In this document: piece after piece, positions 34,839-45,660 of the stretch
Position numbering within the stretch: the first letter of the stretch is position 1
Layout: each line of letters opens with the position of its first letter
Program-made: the position numbers and the translations under genes
Origin: Melastoma dodecandrum
Taxonomy: Eukaryota > Streptophyta > Magnoliopsida > Myrtales > Melastomataceae
Assembly: GCA_029817715.1 (NCBI GenBank)
Contig: JARUPY010000397.1
Location: forward strand, 5,580,001 to 5,644,000
Reading direction: 5' to 3'
Length of the DNA: 64,000 bases
The notes under the pieces: generated by a model
What the model saw: only the letters and a program-made list of their open reading frames with translations
Databases searched by the model: none
What the model was told of the DNA's origin: nothing

Positions 34839-37800
34839 AATGGCCGGAAGATTCAAACGTGGTATGATTCTTGACGATGCACATGTTGCTTGGCTTGAGC
34901 AGCAAATCGCTGATCTTCAGCAACAACTTCAATCGTTGCGAACCCATAATGGATCGCCTTCCCGCAGTCGATTAGACAGCGACGAAGAAGAGAATCCATG
35001 CCGTGATGTTTCTCAACGAGGATCGTCACCAGAAAACCGGCGACCCAAAAGGAGAGCCCAAATGATCAGTGTCTAGATTTCGGAGTTTGAGGGAAACCTT
35101 GACCCCAAGGAATTCATCGATTGGATGTATACGGTCGAACGCATCTTCGATTACGAGGAGGTGCCGGAGGATTGAAAAGTTAAGATGGCAATGTTACGGT
35201 TGAAAAAGTATGCCAGCCTATGGTGGGAGAACACCAATAATCATCGCCGCAGAGAAGGATGTGATAAGATCCGGACGTGGTCAAAAATGAAAAGGGTTAT
35301 GACTATGAGATTTTTCCCTGAGCACTATCGGCGAGATCTCTACCTAAAGTTACAGTCGCTTCAACAGCTTTCTACGGTGTCGGAGTACACTAGGGAGTTT
35401 GAAAGACTCTTACTACAGTGCGATGTCAAAGAAGCCCCCCGAGCAAACCATTGCTAGGTATCTTCGAGAACTTAAGCCTCATATTACGAATGCTATAGAA
35501 CTTCAGCAGTATTGGACTTTCGATGACGTTCGAGCGCTTGCCCATAAGGTTGAGCAGCAACAAGCGAAGAGATCTAGTACCCGCCCATTTATGAAGGCTA
35601 CGCCTTTCAACATGGGGAGTAGTTCCCAGGCGAAACCCCCGTCGACTACGCCAAGAAGAACCCCATCGTCGACTGCCAGACCTGAAGTCAAAACGAACGA
35701 GCGTGACCCTGTTCGTTGTTGTTTCAAATGCCAAGGGATAGGACACATGGTGTCGGAGTGTCCCTCAAGGAGAAATGTTGTCATCAAAGAGTTGTCTGAT
35801 GAAGGAGAAGAGTTTGATGAGAACGTCGATCCTATTTGGGATCAAGAGGAAACTAAGGAGTATCCGAACGAAGGAGAGTTGCTAGTCGTCCATAAGGCCT
35901 TGAATGCAACACCAATTCGTGAGGAAAACCAACGTGAGTGCATCTTTCATACCAGGTGTACCGTTAAGGATAAAATTTATTTGGTGATTGTAGACAGCGG
36001 AAGTTGCACCAAAGCGGTCTCTAGAACCGTGATAGAAAAGCTCAAGTTGCCCGTAGCACCATATCCTCATCCTTATCGCCTACAATGGCTCAGCAAGGAC
36101 AGTGATGTTCATGTGACACAACAAGCGCGAGTCCCCTTCTCGATTGAGAAAAGCTACAAGGATGAAGTCGTTTGCGATGTGATTCCGATGGATGCGTGCC
36201 ATTTGCCCATAGGAAGACCATGGCAATTCAATCGACACGCACAACATGATGGGTACCGTAATACCTATTCCATCAGCATCGACGAGAAAAAAATTACCCT
36301 GATGCCTTTATCCGCCCAGCCAGGCGAAACTCCTATCAACCAGTCGCCCGCTCAAGTGATCAAGCGAATGGAGTTGATTCGGGCGATGAGCAAAAGCGAG
36401 GATGTTTACTTTTTGGTTCTTTTTGGAGCATCCACGTGCGGAAGCTTTGATCAAGGATGTGTTCCCGGAGGAGTTACTGGTCGAACTACCACCATTGCGA
36501 AGTATCCAACACCAGATTGATTTGGTTCCAGGAGCTTCCTCACCCAACCGACCAGCTTATCGACCGAGGAAGAGAAAGAACTTGAAAGGCAGGTCGATGA
36601 GTTACTTGATAAGGGTTTGGTACGAGAGAGCCTAAGCCATTGCTCAGTTCCAGCTATATTGGTACCAAAGAAGGATGGCACATGGAGGATGTGCATGGAC
36701 AATCGAGCGATCAACAAGATAACGGTGAAGTATCGTTTTCCTATTTCTTGCCCAGATGACATGTTAGATGAGTTGCATGGAGCGCAGGTATTTTCAAAAG
36801 TAGACTCGTGAAGTGGCTACCACCAGATCCGAATGAAGGAAGGTGACGAGTAGAAGACGGCCTTCAAAACCAAGTGCGGGCTGTACGAATGGTTGGTGAT
36901 GCCCTTTGGATTGTCGAACGCGCCCAGCACGTTCATGCGACTAATGACCCATGTCTTGCGACCATTCATGGGGAAGTTCGTGGTTGTCTACTTCGACGAC
37001 ATCCTCATCTACAGCTGCAGTCTCGACGAGCATGTTGAGCACCTTCGCACAGTGTTTCACACGCTTCGCGATGAGAAGCTATATGGGAATCTCAAGAAGT
37101 GTGAGTTCTTCCAACCCAGTGTAGTATTCCTTGATTTTGTAGTGTCAAGCGAAGGAATCAAGGTTGATGAAAACAAGATCGAAGCGATCAAGGAATGGCC
37201 AGTACCAAGGAGTTTCCACGACGTTCGTAGCTTCCATGGCTTAGCGTCGTTCTACAGGAGATTCATCCGTGGTTTTAGCTTGATCAGAGCCCCTCTCACT
37301 GAGTGTCTTAAAGGAGAGAAATTTGAATGGACTTCAGCCGCACAAGCTAGCTTCGAGCGACTGAAAGAGTGTTTAAGCGAAGCACCCGTTCTCGCCTTAC
37401 CCGACTTTGCGAGGATGTTCGAAGTCGAATGCGACGCATCCGGAGTTGGACTAGGAGGAGTGCTGATGCAGGAAGGGAGACCCATCGCTTACATTAGCGA
37501 GAAGCTCAGTGGAGTGAAACTCAACTACTTGACGTACGACTAGGAGTTCCTAGCTATCGTTCTAGTATTGGAAATGTGGAGCCACTACCTGCTGCCTAGA
37601 GAGTTCGTGCTACACACCGACCGTGAAGCTCTCAAATACATCAATGGTCAGCACAAGCTCAGCCGGCGACATGCCAAATGGGTAGAGTTCCTTCAATCTT
37701 TCATTTTTGTGCTCAAGCATAAGCCCGGAAAGAAGAACATGGTTGCGGATGCCCTTTCAAGGAAGATGGTTTTGTTTTCTGTAATGGAGACCAAGCTCAT

Positions 37801-38008
37801 TGGTTTCGAGTACCTGAAGGATCTATATAAGGGCGACGGAGATTTTGGAGGAGTATTCGCCCAATGCACTACCCAGGCGATTGACTGATTCCACTAGGTG
37901 AATGGATTTCTCTTTCGCGACTCTAAATTGTGCATTTCCAGGAGTTCGACGCGAGAGCTACTCATTCGAGAAGTCTATGGAAGAGGAATGATCGAACATT
38001 TTGGAGTT
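34839..38008 (+). pseudogene. gag-pro-RT-RNase H of the outer chromovirus
   Basis: Gag starts at ATG 34839 and is soon interrupted (stop near 35074 and a frameshift near 35420). A zinc knuckle CFKCQGIGHMVSEC (about 35730) and a protease motif (IVDSGSCTKAVS, about 35988) follow. RT carries YFDDILIYS (about 36990-37016) but has a TGA at 36809-36811 just before SGYHQI, another stop near 36851 and a TAG near 37541. RNase H runs to about 37770. The integrase N-terminus is cut at 38008 by the inner insertion. Confidence 0.85.
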
Positions 38009-38094
38009 TGTAATACCTCAAATAGGCTATGAATTGCAACTCTTAAAAAGTACAATACATTGTCTTTTCTGGTTACAATTATCCCCTCCTCGCC

Positions 38095-39055
38095 CAAATC
38101 GAGCAGCATCGATGGCAGGCCCTCCACAATTCAAAATGACCCAATTGAATTCTCCATAATCCCCCCAACTGTCAATGGCTTTTTCCCTTTTCTCCACTCT
38201 GCAGCAAACCTCATCTCTGTTTGCCCAACCACAGCAGTAGCAAAGCAGTCCCTTTTGGCCTCAGCAACAGCAGCAGCAGTCGTTGTTCCAGCCCCCTCAA
38301 CAATCGCAGCCTCAACAGTTTCAACTACTATAGCAGTAGCAGCGGCCACAAAGCAGATGCAGATGCATCAGGACAAACACCAGATTCAGTATAGGCAGTT
38401 GCAGGAAACTAAGCAACGGCAGTTGCATGTGCAGCAATAGAAACAGCAGGAAACTAAGCAAATCCAGAAGCAGCTGCTTCCTGCACAATTGATGGCACAT
38501 CAAAAGGGTATCACTGCATCAGATGAGTGATGGAAATAACCATAAAATGAGACCAGGTTTGGGTGTTCATCCTGCAAACCAGTGTATGAATTATCCCCAT
38601 CAACAATGGAAACCAGTCTTTATTTCCATCGTCTTCTCCTCATCCACTCCAGGCACTCCACCGGCTCCATCTCCTATGCTTGGGGGGATCTTGAGTAAAC
38701 CTATTTCTGCTGTTTCCTCTCTGCCGAATGTTGGAAATTTTGAGCATCAAGTGATTTTGGCAACTTCACACGCAGCGCCCTCTCTGGCCATTGTTTCGCA
38801 TCAGCGACAATCAAGAGGCCTCCTGCTCCAGATGATAGAAAACATAGCAAATCCAGCAAATGCATCTCATATCACAGGCCCCTGGAAGCCATGTATTCTG
38901 CTGATCATAGGCCCATGGTGCAACCCAAAATTCGAGCCCAAAGCTCATTCTTTGATAGAGCCCAAGCCCAAATGCATTTTTTCTGATTCCCCGACAAGGA
39001 TCTTGCCAAAGGACGATTTCAATGCCGATTCCCCCCCTCTGACGGTTGCAGGCTG
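38095..39055 (+). pseudogene. glutamine-rich gene fragment, frame-broken
   Basis: A CAG/CAA-rich stretch (about 38215-38480) encodes runs of Gln in one frame, with several in-frame TAG stops. It is followed by Pro/Ser-rich coding-like sequence to about 39055. It looks like a captured piece of a host gene for a Q-rich protein. I cannot assign the parent. Confidence 0.4.
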
Positions 39056-39785
39056 AAACTTCCCCCTTAATCCTTGGCCCCTGTCTGTCTTCGAAAGAAA
39101 GAAGATTTCGGATGTCCAAGGACGATTGTGTCCCCTAACGGTTTGGGTACCCTAACCAGAAATCAACCAGAAGCCAACTAAATCAAAGGAGGATGCGAAC
39201 GAAATTGAGAGAATCAGAAGAATTTCAAAGAAAAAAAAGGCAAACCAGATAGTTGGCCGGTGGAGGAGGGGGAGATAAGAAAAATTACCTGAAGGAAGAG
39301 GGCCTTCATCAACTTGGACCATCTTCCTGAGAGCGGAGAGGATTCTCCAGAGCCAGCTTCTTTCCCACAGCTCCTCCCCTTCGAGACTCTCCAGTTTTCT
39401 CACCTTTCTTCGGCTGTCTTCACCACCAGGGATTCTTCAACAACTACTAGCCAAGGTAAGAGGGGTCAACAATGTAGAACTTCCCCACGACGGCCCAAAC
39501 TCAGCATCAACAATAGAAGAGGACGATACTGGCGGTCTACTCACCTTCAACCTACCTCGGCATGAGTGACGAAGGCATCAGTGGCAGCCAGGAAGAAACA
39601 ACGACGACTCAACGAAACTTCGGCGTGCTCCTTCTCCCTTCCCAGCGGCTGCCTCTAGGATGATCCGTGTCCATCCACCTCCGGAGAACAGGGGATCTCT
39701 AGAAGATACCTCCCGAAGTCTCTTGGCTTCAAAGAGAGGGCTCCTTTATCACTAATGTATTTCTTTTACCTACGCAGGTTCTCAG

Positions 39786-40668
39786 ATGACCTCTAATTCC
39801 AGTAACAAAGCCTCACGAACAACACCAAAATCAAACCGCCGATCTACGCCCAGGACATATCCGGATCTGATAAGCCAAGTACTGCGACGCAGTCGACGAG
39901 TAGTTTGCGGTCTCCTCTCCCGGCACTGCATCGGTCTCGGCTCGCTTAGATCAGGCCTTCAGAAGCACTCCTTAGTTCATCCGACCGCGATATCCCCGGG
40001 CGGCCGACACCAACTTGCTCCAGTCTGCAGTGGCCCCTCGACAACAACCGCAGGGATCTCAGCTAACCCAAACATCAGCCTCCAATTAATCCAGCTTAGG
40101 AGCCCCGTGAGCACAAAGTTGGAGACGTATCCAAGGAGTTGCCGGGCGGTTGATTTCTTTCACAGCGGCGAACATCCTCTCTTCTCAGCACCTTCGACAC
40201 CCTCGCCATGGTCTCTAGCAACAACTCCATCTCCGACGGGAACACGTCGTCACTCAGCGCCAGCCTCAGTCCTTCTCCTGGTGATCCCTCCCCGAAGAGA
40301 AGTGCGGCTCCACTCTCTGCAAGGAAGAAGGACAAGCCCCCCCCCCCTGGTGCTCGATTCCTACTTCGATTACATCATGGAAAAGGCCAACGACATCCGG
40401 CGGAGGAACCAAGGAAGGCTCTTGTACACCGATTCTCGTGGCGGATCCTTCGATTCCAGAGGGCATCCCTGAGAATCTGTCCCCTTCAAGCACCCTAGTC
40501 ACGTTGCAACCCACGGCGTCTCTCCTCAGCGTTCTCAGCTTCAACGGCCGTGCCTCCTTCACCCACCAGCGGCAACGCATCCCCCGGCGGCTTCGAAGTT
40601 CGCAGCCTCCCTCCTCAAAAACCGGCAGCGGTGACGGTTTGCCTTGGCCGTGACTGATGGGGGCGACC
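39786..40668 (+). other. coding-like Ser/Pro-rich debris left of copy B
   Basis: There is an open stretch to 40472 (no stop for about 228 codons) ending in MEKANDIRRRNQGRLLY. It has no recognisable domain and an extreme Ser/Pro/Arg content. Composition matches 53583-54100 on the other side of copy B, so both are halves of one GC-rich region split by that insertion (target CGACC). Confidence 0.35.
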
Positions 40669-41643
40669 TGTTGACATGGCAATTAATTTTGGGCCTGGGT
40701 TTAGAACAGGAACCCAGTACTCCCTCAAGTAATACTTCGAGCCCAAGACGTAATCGTCTAGGCCGACTCACGATGAAATCGACTAGGTCGATTTATGACA
40801 AAGTCGACTAGGTCGACTAATAAACGGGGTCGACTAAGTCGACTCACGATGAAGGAACATGGTGATCAAAGCCAATCAAGATGACTTAACAGTAGTTAGG
40901 TCTACTAGTAGAGTCGAATCGACGGAATCCTGGATAAAGTCGACCAAGTCGATCGCAGTCCGTACAGGTCGGTCAAGTCGACGAGGTTGGAATAAATTTA
41001 TTCATTTTTAATCACGTTTGCTAAAGATCGTAACTGATCTTAAATATCCAGGAACGTGATCCCATATAACAAGGGGGTTGTTGAGACACTCCCACGACAT
41101 TAGGGATCACGATCTGTAACACCATCTATAAAAGATTTATCTGTTACGCGTACAAATCCTCTATAAATAGCAGAGGGATTTTCCAAAACAGGGGACGGAT
41201 ACACCCAGCCAAAACACTGAAGTTTGTTCGTCAACCTTAGGAAATTAGACACCTTGACCCGGTTCATCGGTCAACCCCCCTTTCCACCAGCAGAGTGAGC
41301 TCGTAGGGCCTTTGCCGTCATCTCCCCGCCAGCGACACCACCGACGGAGTGAGCTCGTAGGGCCTTCGTCACAGCCTCCCGCCAGCAACCACCACCGACG
41401 GAGCGAGCTTCCAAGGCCTTCGTCACAAGTTCCCCACCGTCACGGATTTCCACGACGTTGTCAATACTTGCACTTGTTTTCCGTTTTTCAATGGCTGTAA
41501 GCCCTGTTTCCTTTACTCATTAAGATTGTAAGACTTGTATTTAATTTCAATAAAATTGTACATCTTCTTACTGGCGACCACAATACAATTACTGTGAGTC
41601 CATTGCCAAATATTTCCGACGTGATCCGTTTCGTGCGCGAACA
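40669..41643 (+). repeat. 5' LTR of copy B
   Basis: 975 bp, same signals as in copy A: TATA box at 41162-41168, AATAAA at 41549-41554, and six GTCGAC motifs in U3. Confidence 0.95.
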
Positions 41644-41649
41644 CGTTTT

Positions 41650-41667
41650 TGGCGACCACAGTGGGAG
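41650..41667 (+). promoter_or_regulatory. primer-binding site of copy B
   Basis: TGGCGACCACAGTGGGAG, seven bases after the LTR, identical to copy A. Confidence 0.7.
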
Positions 41668-41670
41668 CAC

Positions 41671-44600
41671 ATGCCGAGGAATACTCGAAGTACTACTACC
41701 CATGAGTCTCACAATCCCTTAGATGGGGAAAACCAGTCAGAACTTCCTCCGGGAATGAGCTTGCAAGCGCCGGCCTTAGGAGGCCAGGCAGCCACAAACC
41801 AGTCAGAACTTCCTCCGGGAATGAACTTGCCAGCGCCGGCCCTAGGAGGCCAGGCCGCTACAAACCAGTCCACCTTTGATTCGCATACCCCGTCCGAATT
41901 TATTTCGAGACTGGAGTTCCACAAGGAACTGGGGGATATGCGTCAGGAGTTGACTGATATGAAGGATATTCTAATGGACGTCCAAACTCTAATGGGGCGT
42001 CTTTCTGGCCCGAGAAATGAGGAAAGAGTAAGACCTCGTATGAGAGAAACCCCCTTTAGGGAGTCTACGTTCATGACGGACGCTCGACGAACTGCTCAAG
42101 GGCCACGTAACGTGACTTTTGAGCAATCTGAGATAAGGACAAATGCCCTTTTTGAACCTGGGAATCTGGTTCCCCCTAGTCGACCCTCTTCTTCACGTAA
42201 TCGACCAACGAATACGCATTGGAATGAGGCAGGGGACTTTCCAGAGGAAACAGATCAAGGGGAGGATTTTATCCCGACTCATCGCCCTGGCAAAGAACCT
42301 GTAATCGACGCGACTGGAGACCCTTATGAGCTCGGATCCCGAGGTGGAAATTTCCGGGAGGAGCCTTCTTTCTACATGAGGAATCCAGCGAATCAGGCAA
42401 TGAGGGATAGATCTCCGTATAGCCCGATAAGGTCGACTCGACCTCCAGCACAGGCCCCAGTAGGCGGTGTACCCCCAGATTTGAGGGAGGCCATAACTCA
42501 GGTTATAGAGCAAGTCGTCCCCGGAATAGCTCGGCGAGACGATGCTTGTTTGTACAGGTCTCCCTATCCTGCGTATGTCGACAGGGATTTCCCTTTACCT
42601 AGAGGTTATAAAGTGCCCGACTTTACTCGTTTTTCGGGTGAAGACGAAATGACCCCACTCGAGCATGTCGCTCGCTTCACTCACCAGCTTGGCGAGGCGG
42701 CTGGAAACGACTTTTGGAAACTGAAGCTCTTCCCTAACTCGTTAACAGGAGATGCCTTTACGTGGTATGCGAGTTTGCCGCCAGGGTCAATAGCCTCGTG
42801 GACTCAGATGCAATCTATGTTCGTTAAGACCTTTGCTCGACTGGACACCCCCATGTCGATGTTTGAGGTAATGCGCCTTAAGCAGGCTAACGGAGAACAC
42901 CCAGGGCAGTTTCTAATGAAACTCAGGAAAGCCCTACTACGGTGTAGTCCCCCCATACCGGAGAAGGATCAATCGCTTCTCGCATTAAATGCGTTGACTA
43001 TCCCGTTCCGGAAAAAGCTGCAGGGCGAGCGCTTCGCTGACCTATATGACTTAGCGAGGAGGGCTACTGAGTATCATCAGCTCCTTACAGAGGAAGCCCA
43101 CTTGACCCGAGCCTACCAAGTCGACACTTATGAAGTCGATGTGGCGGAATTTGTCAAGGGAGAGTCGACTATATGCGACCCCCTGACTAAGAAGAATTCC
43201 AAAGCTAAGGCATCTCAAAGGAATGCCGAAGAAAGAAAATACTCTTTCGACACAGATAAAGTCGACGCTATATTCGACTGGCTTCATCAAAGGAAAAGGA
43301 TTAGACTTAAGCCCGGCCATCGAGCCCCTCAGACAGAGAGGGAAAAGACTAGGAATTACTGCAAGTGGCATGGGTCTTTCACCCATGCCACCAAGGACTG
43401 TTTGTCCTTTAGGAATATCATACAGGATTTAATAGAGTCTAAAGAGCTCCGTTTTCCAGAAGTCGACGAAGTCGCCGTGGTGGATAATAATCCATTCGGG
43501 GATGAAGTCGCTATTCATACGTTTGACATATTTGACGCTGAGGTTAATCTCTTAGAAGTTATTAACGACTCTGCTGTACCCTCGCAGGACGTACAAGCAA
43601 CCGGCGAGACTTTGGTGGCTAATGCCCTCATGAAGCGACTGGCTGAACGAGGGGTCTTTATTCTGCCCAAAGGTAGGGAGAAGTGGATATGCCACTGGCA
43701 CCTGAACGACTCTCACACTACAGATCGGTGCCACACGTTCAAGAAGTACCTGCTGGACAGCAGGGCAGAGGAGTGGTACGACTTGACCCCATTCGAGGAA
43801 GCAGCAATGTCGCTGAACACTCCCCAAGGATCTTCTCACGCCCTCAAAAGCCCTCCTAGCGCAGATCGCCGAGTAGCCTTACGAGGAGGAAGAGGGGGCC
43901 CCCAGGGTCATAAGGGGAATGGAGAAACAGCCGCCCGGAGAACAGAACGCCCGGCACGACGACTGGAGTTCGTAGACTCATCTGGCCAAAGGGTCATCAA
44001 ACAGGGGTACACTAGAACTACCCCTGTCAAGGAGATCAGGCCGGTAGAGGAACACAAGGGAGCGGACCAACCTCAGCAGGCCATGAATCGCAGGCCCCGC
44101 TACGCGTCGCAGACGGTTGACCCTCAGGAACTGCGGAGGGGGCCACCTATCGCCCAATTCCTGGACGAAAAGCTGCTGTGCCAAAAGTGCAAGTTGATCG
44201 CTCATAACCGCATACTCATCACCCAGCTCTGCACAGCATGCTGCGTTAGCTACTTCTTGCGCCTCGTCGACTTATCCGCAAAAGGGGAAATGCTGGTAAA
44301 GCCAGTCCGTCCTGAGGGTTCAGGTAACTCGAACCCTAACAAGCCCTCTTTGAATAGGCCGGCAGATAACCCTGTGCAGGTAGGATATGACCCAGCCGAC
44401 GGAAGGTTTGTGGAGGTAAGTCGACTTCCTTCTGGTTCTAAGAAACCAAGGTTTGTCAAAGCGCTTAACCCCTCGTCTCAATGGCAGAAGGCAGAAAGGA
44501 AGGTTACGCTTCCCATAAGGGCTCAAAAGAGAAAAGAAAGGCGTCTAAGTCACGCCCAGAAGAAGCCAAGAATGACCTCTGTGATGCCACCCGTGGGCGG

Positions 44601-45660
44601 GAACCACGCCACGGGGAAACAAGTCGCAGAACCCGAGCGGGTCGAGTCTACTGACTACTCGGAAGACCCAGGCTCGAACTTCGATTACACCCCTCTACGA
44701 GGAGATAAGCCCTGCGACTTCAATGCAGAACAAGGGCCCCTTGTGAGCTGTAACGCTCTCACCCTCCCTGCGGAATTCGCCCGCAACAACAAATTGGAGA
44801 CACCGGAAGGTAAAACTCTCGACTCTAAAGTCACTACATTTCCTTCTGGCTTCCCTCTACACTGGTTGAGGAAACCATCAGATCGCATGAAACAGCATAT
44901 GCATTCGCTGTACATCTCAGCCACCTTTGATGGTGTCTTAGTAGGCCGAGTCTTAATAGACAACGGCGCCACTGTTAATGTTCTTCCCCTTGCCAAGTTT
45001 AGATTACTTGGGTACAAGCCTAGCGAGTTGGTGCGAACCGACGTAGCTGTAAGTGGCTTTAATGGGAGAAAATCCGAGTGCCTGGGCATATGCTCCGTGC
45101 GCCTAGGCGTCGGGAGACACGAGCAGGAAACTGCTTTCTTTGTAATCGATATAGCCCCCTCATTTAATGCGCTTTTAGGACGCGATTGGCTTCATAAGGC
45201 CGCTGCGATTCCATCTACTTTGCATAGGGAGTTGATCTTATGGCTTGACTCCGAAATAGAAATCGTTAAAGCCGATGAATACGCCTGTTGTGACAAGGGT
45301 ATTTTGCATGCAGAAACGTGTAAGACAGTCAAGGACCTTACTCTGGACCAGCGCTACAAGCTGGGAGACCCCACAGTCGGACCCTTAGGTGAACCTTCTG
45401 GGAAGTTCGACTTCATCGTGAGCTACGGCACCTCTCATCCCAAGCCGGACGAAGGACCGATTGTGCCAACAGGATGGGGGCCCGACTTCACAGACAAAGA
45501 CATGGACGAGGTCCTCCAGGAGGTAGTCACGGCCAAAGATGGGGGCGAGATGAACAACAGCCCGAGCGGCAACAAGGGAGAAGCGCCTAAGAGCCAAGAG
45601 AGCACTGCGACGGAGTTGGAGCCCGATAGACTCCTGCACGAAGGGATGTATGGACAGTGA
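41671..45660 (+). CDS. Gag-protease polyprotein of copy B, intact
   Basis: This is an open frame of 1329 residues from ATG 41671. Features in order are the duplicated 22-residue N-terminal unit, gag domain (about residues 330-480), zinc-knuckle-like YCKWHGSFTHATKDC (about 560), a second Cys/His cluster (ICHWHLNDSHTTDRC, about 670), basic and Pro-rich linkers, and the aspartic protease motif LIDNGATVNVLP (about 1095). It overlaps the pol ATG by 11 nt (45650-45660). Gag should form the cytoplasmic particle and the protease should release the mature parts. Compared with copy A, the T run near 45058 has one more T, which keeps the frame. Confidence 0.95.
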   Translation: MPRNTRSTTTHESHNPLDGENQSELPPGMSLQAPALGGQAATNQSELPPGMNLPAPALGGQAATNQSTFDSHTPSEFISRLEFHKELGDMRQELTDMKDILMDVQTLMGRLSGPRNEERVRPRMRETPFRESTFMTDARRTAQGPRNVTFEQSEIRTNALFEPGNLVPPSRPSSSRNRPTNTHWNEAGDFPEETDQGEDFIPTHRPGKEPVIDATGDPYELGSRGGNFREEPSFYMRNPANQAMRDRSPYSPIRSTRPPAQAPVGGVPPDLREAITQVIEQVVPGIARRDDACLYRSPYPAYVDRDFPLPRGYKVPDFTRFSGEDEMTPLEHVARFTHQLGEAAGNDFWKLKLFPNSLTGDAFTWYASLPPGSIASWTQMQSMFVKTFARLDTPMSMFEVMRLKQANGEHPGQFLMKLRKALLRCSPPIPEKDQSLLALNALTIPFRKKLQGERFADLYDLARRATEYHQLLTEEAHLTRAYQVDTYEVDVAEFVKGESTICDPLTKKNSKAKASQRNAEERKYSFDTDKVDAIFDWLHQRKRIRLKPGHRAPQTEREKTRNYCKWHGSFTHATKDCLSFRNIIQDLIESKELRFPEVDEVAVVDNNPFGDEVAIHTFDIFDAEVNLLEVINDSAVPSQDVQATGETLVANALMKRLAERGVFILPKGREKWICHWHLNDSHTTDRCHTFKKYLLDSRAEEWYDLTPFEEAAMSLNTPQGSSHALKSPPSADRRVALRGGRGGPQGHKGNGETAARRTERPARRLEFVDSSGQRVIKQGYTRTTPVKEIRPVEEHKGADQPQQAMNRRPRYASQTVDPQELRRGPPIAQFLDEKLLCQKCKLIAHNRILITQLCTACCVSYFLRLVDLSAKGEMLVKPVRPEGSGNSNPNKPSLNRPADNPVQVGYDPADGRFVEVSRLPSGSKKPRFVKALNPSSQWQKAERKVTLPIRAQKRKERRLSHAQKKPRMTSVMPPVGGNHATGKQVAEPERVESTDYSEDPGSNFDYTPLRGDKPCDFNAEQGPLVSCNALTLPAEFARNNKLETPEGKTLDSKVTTFPSGFPLHWLRKPSDRMKQHMHSLYISATFDGVLVGRVLIDNGATVNVLPLAKFRLLGYKPSELVRTDVAVSGFNGRKSECLGICSVRLGVGRHEQETAFFVIDIAPSFNALLGRDWLHKAAAIPSTLHRELILWLDSEIEIVKADEYACCDKGILHAETCKTVKDLTLDQRYKLGDPTVGPLGEPSGKFDFIVSYGTSHPKPDEGPIVPTGWGPDFTDKDMDEVLQEVVTAKDGGEMNNSPSGNKGEAPKSQESTATELEPDRLLHEGMYGQ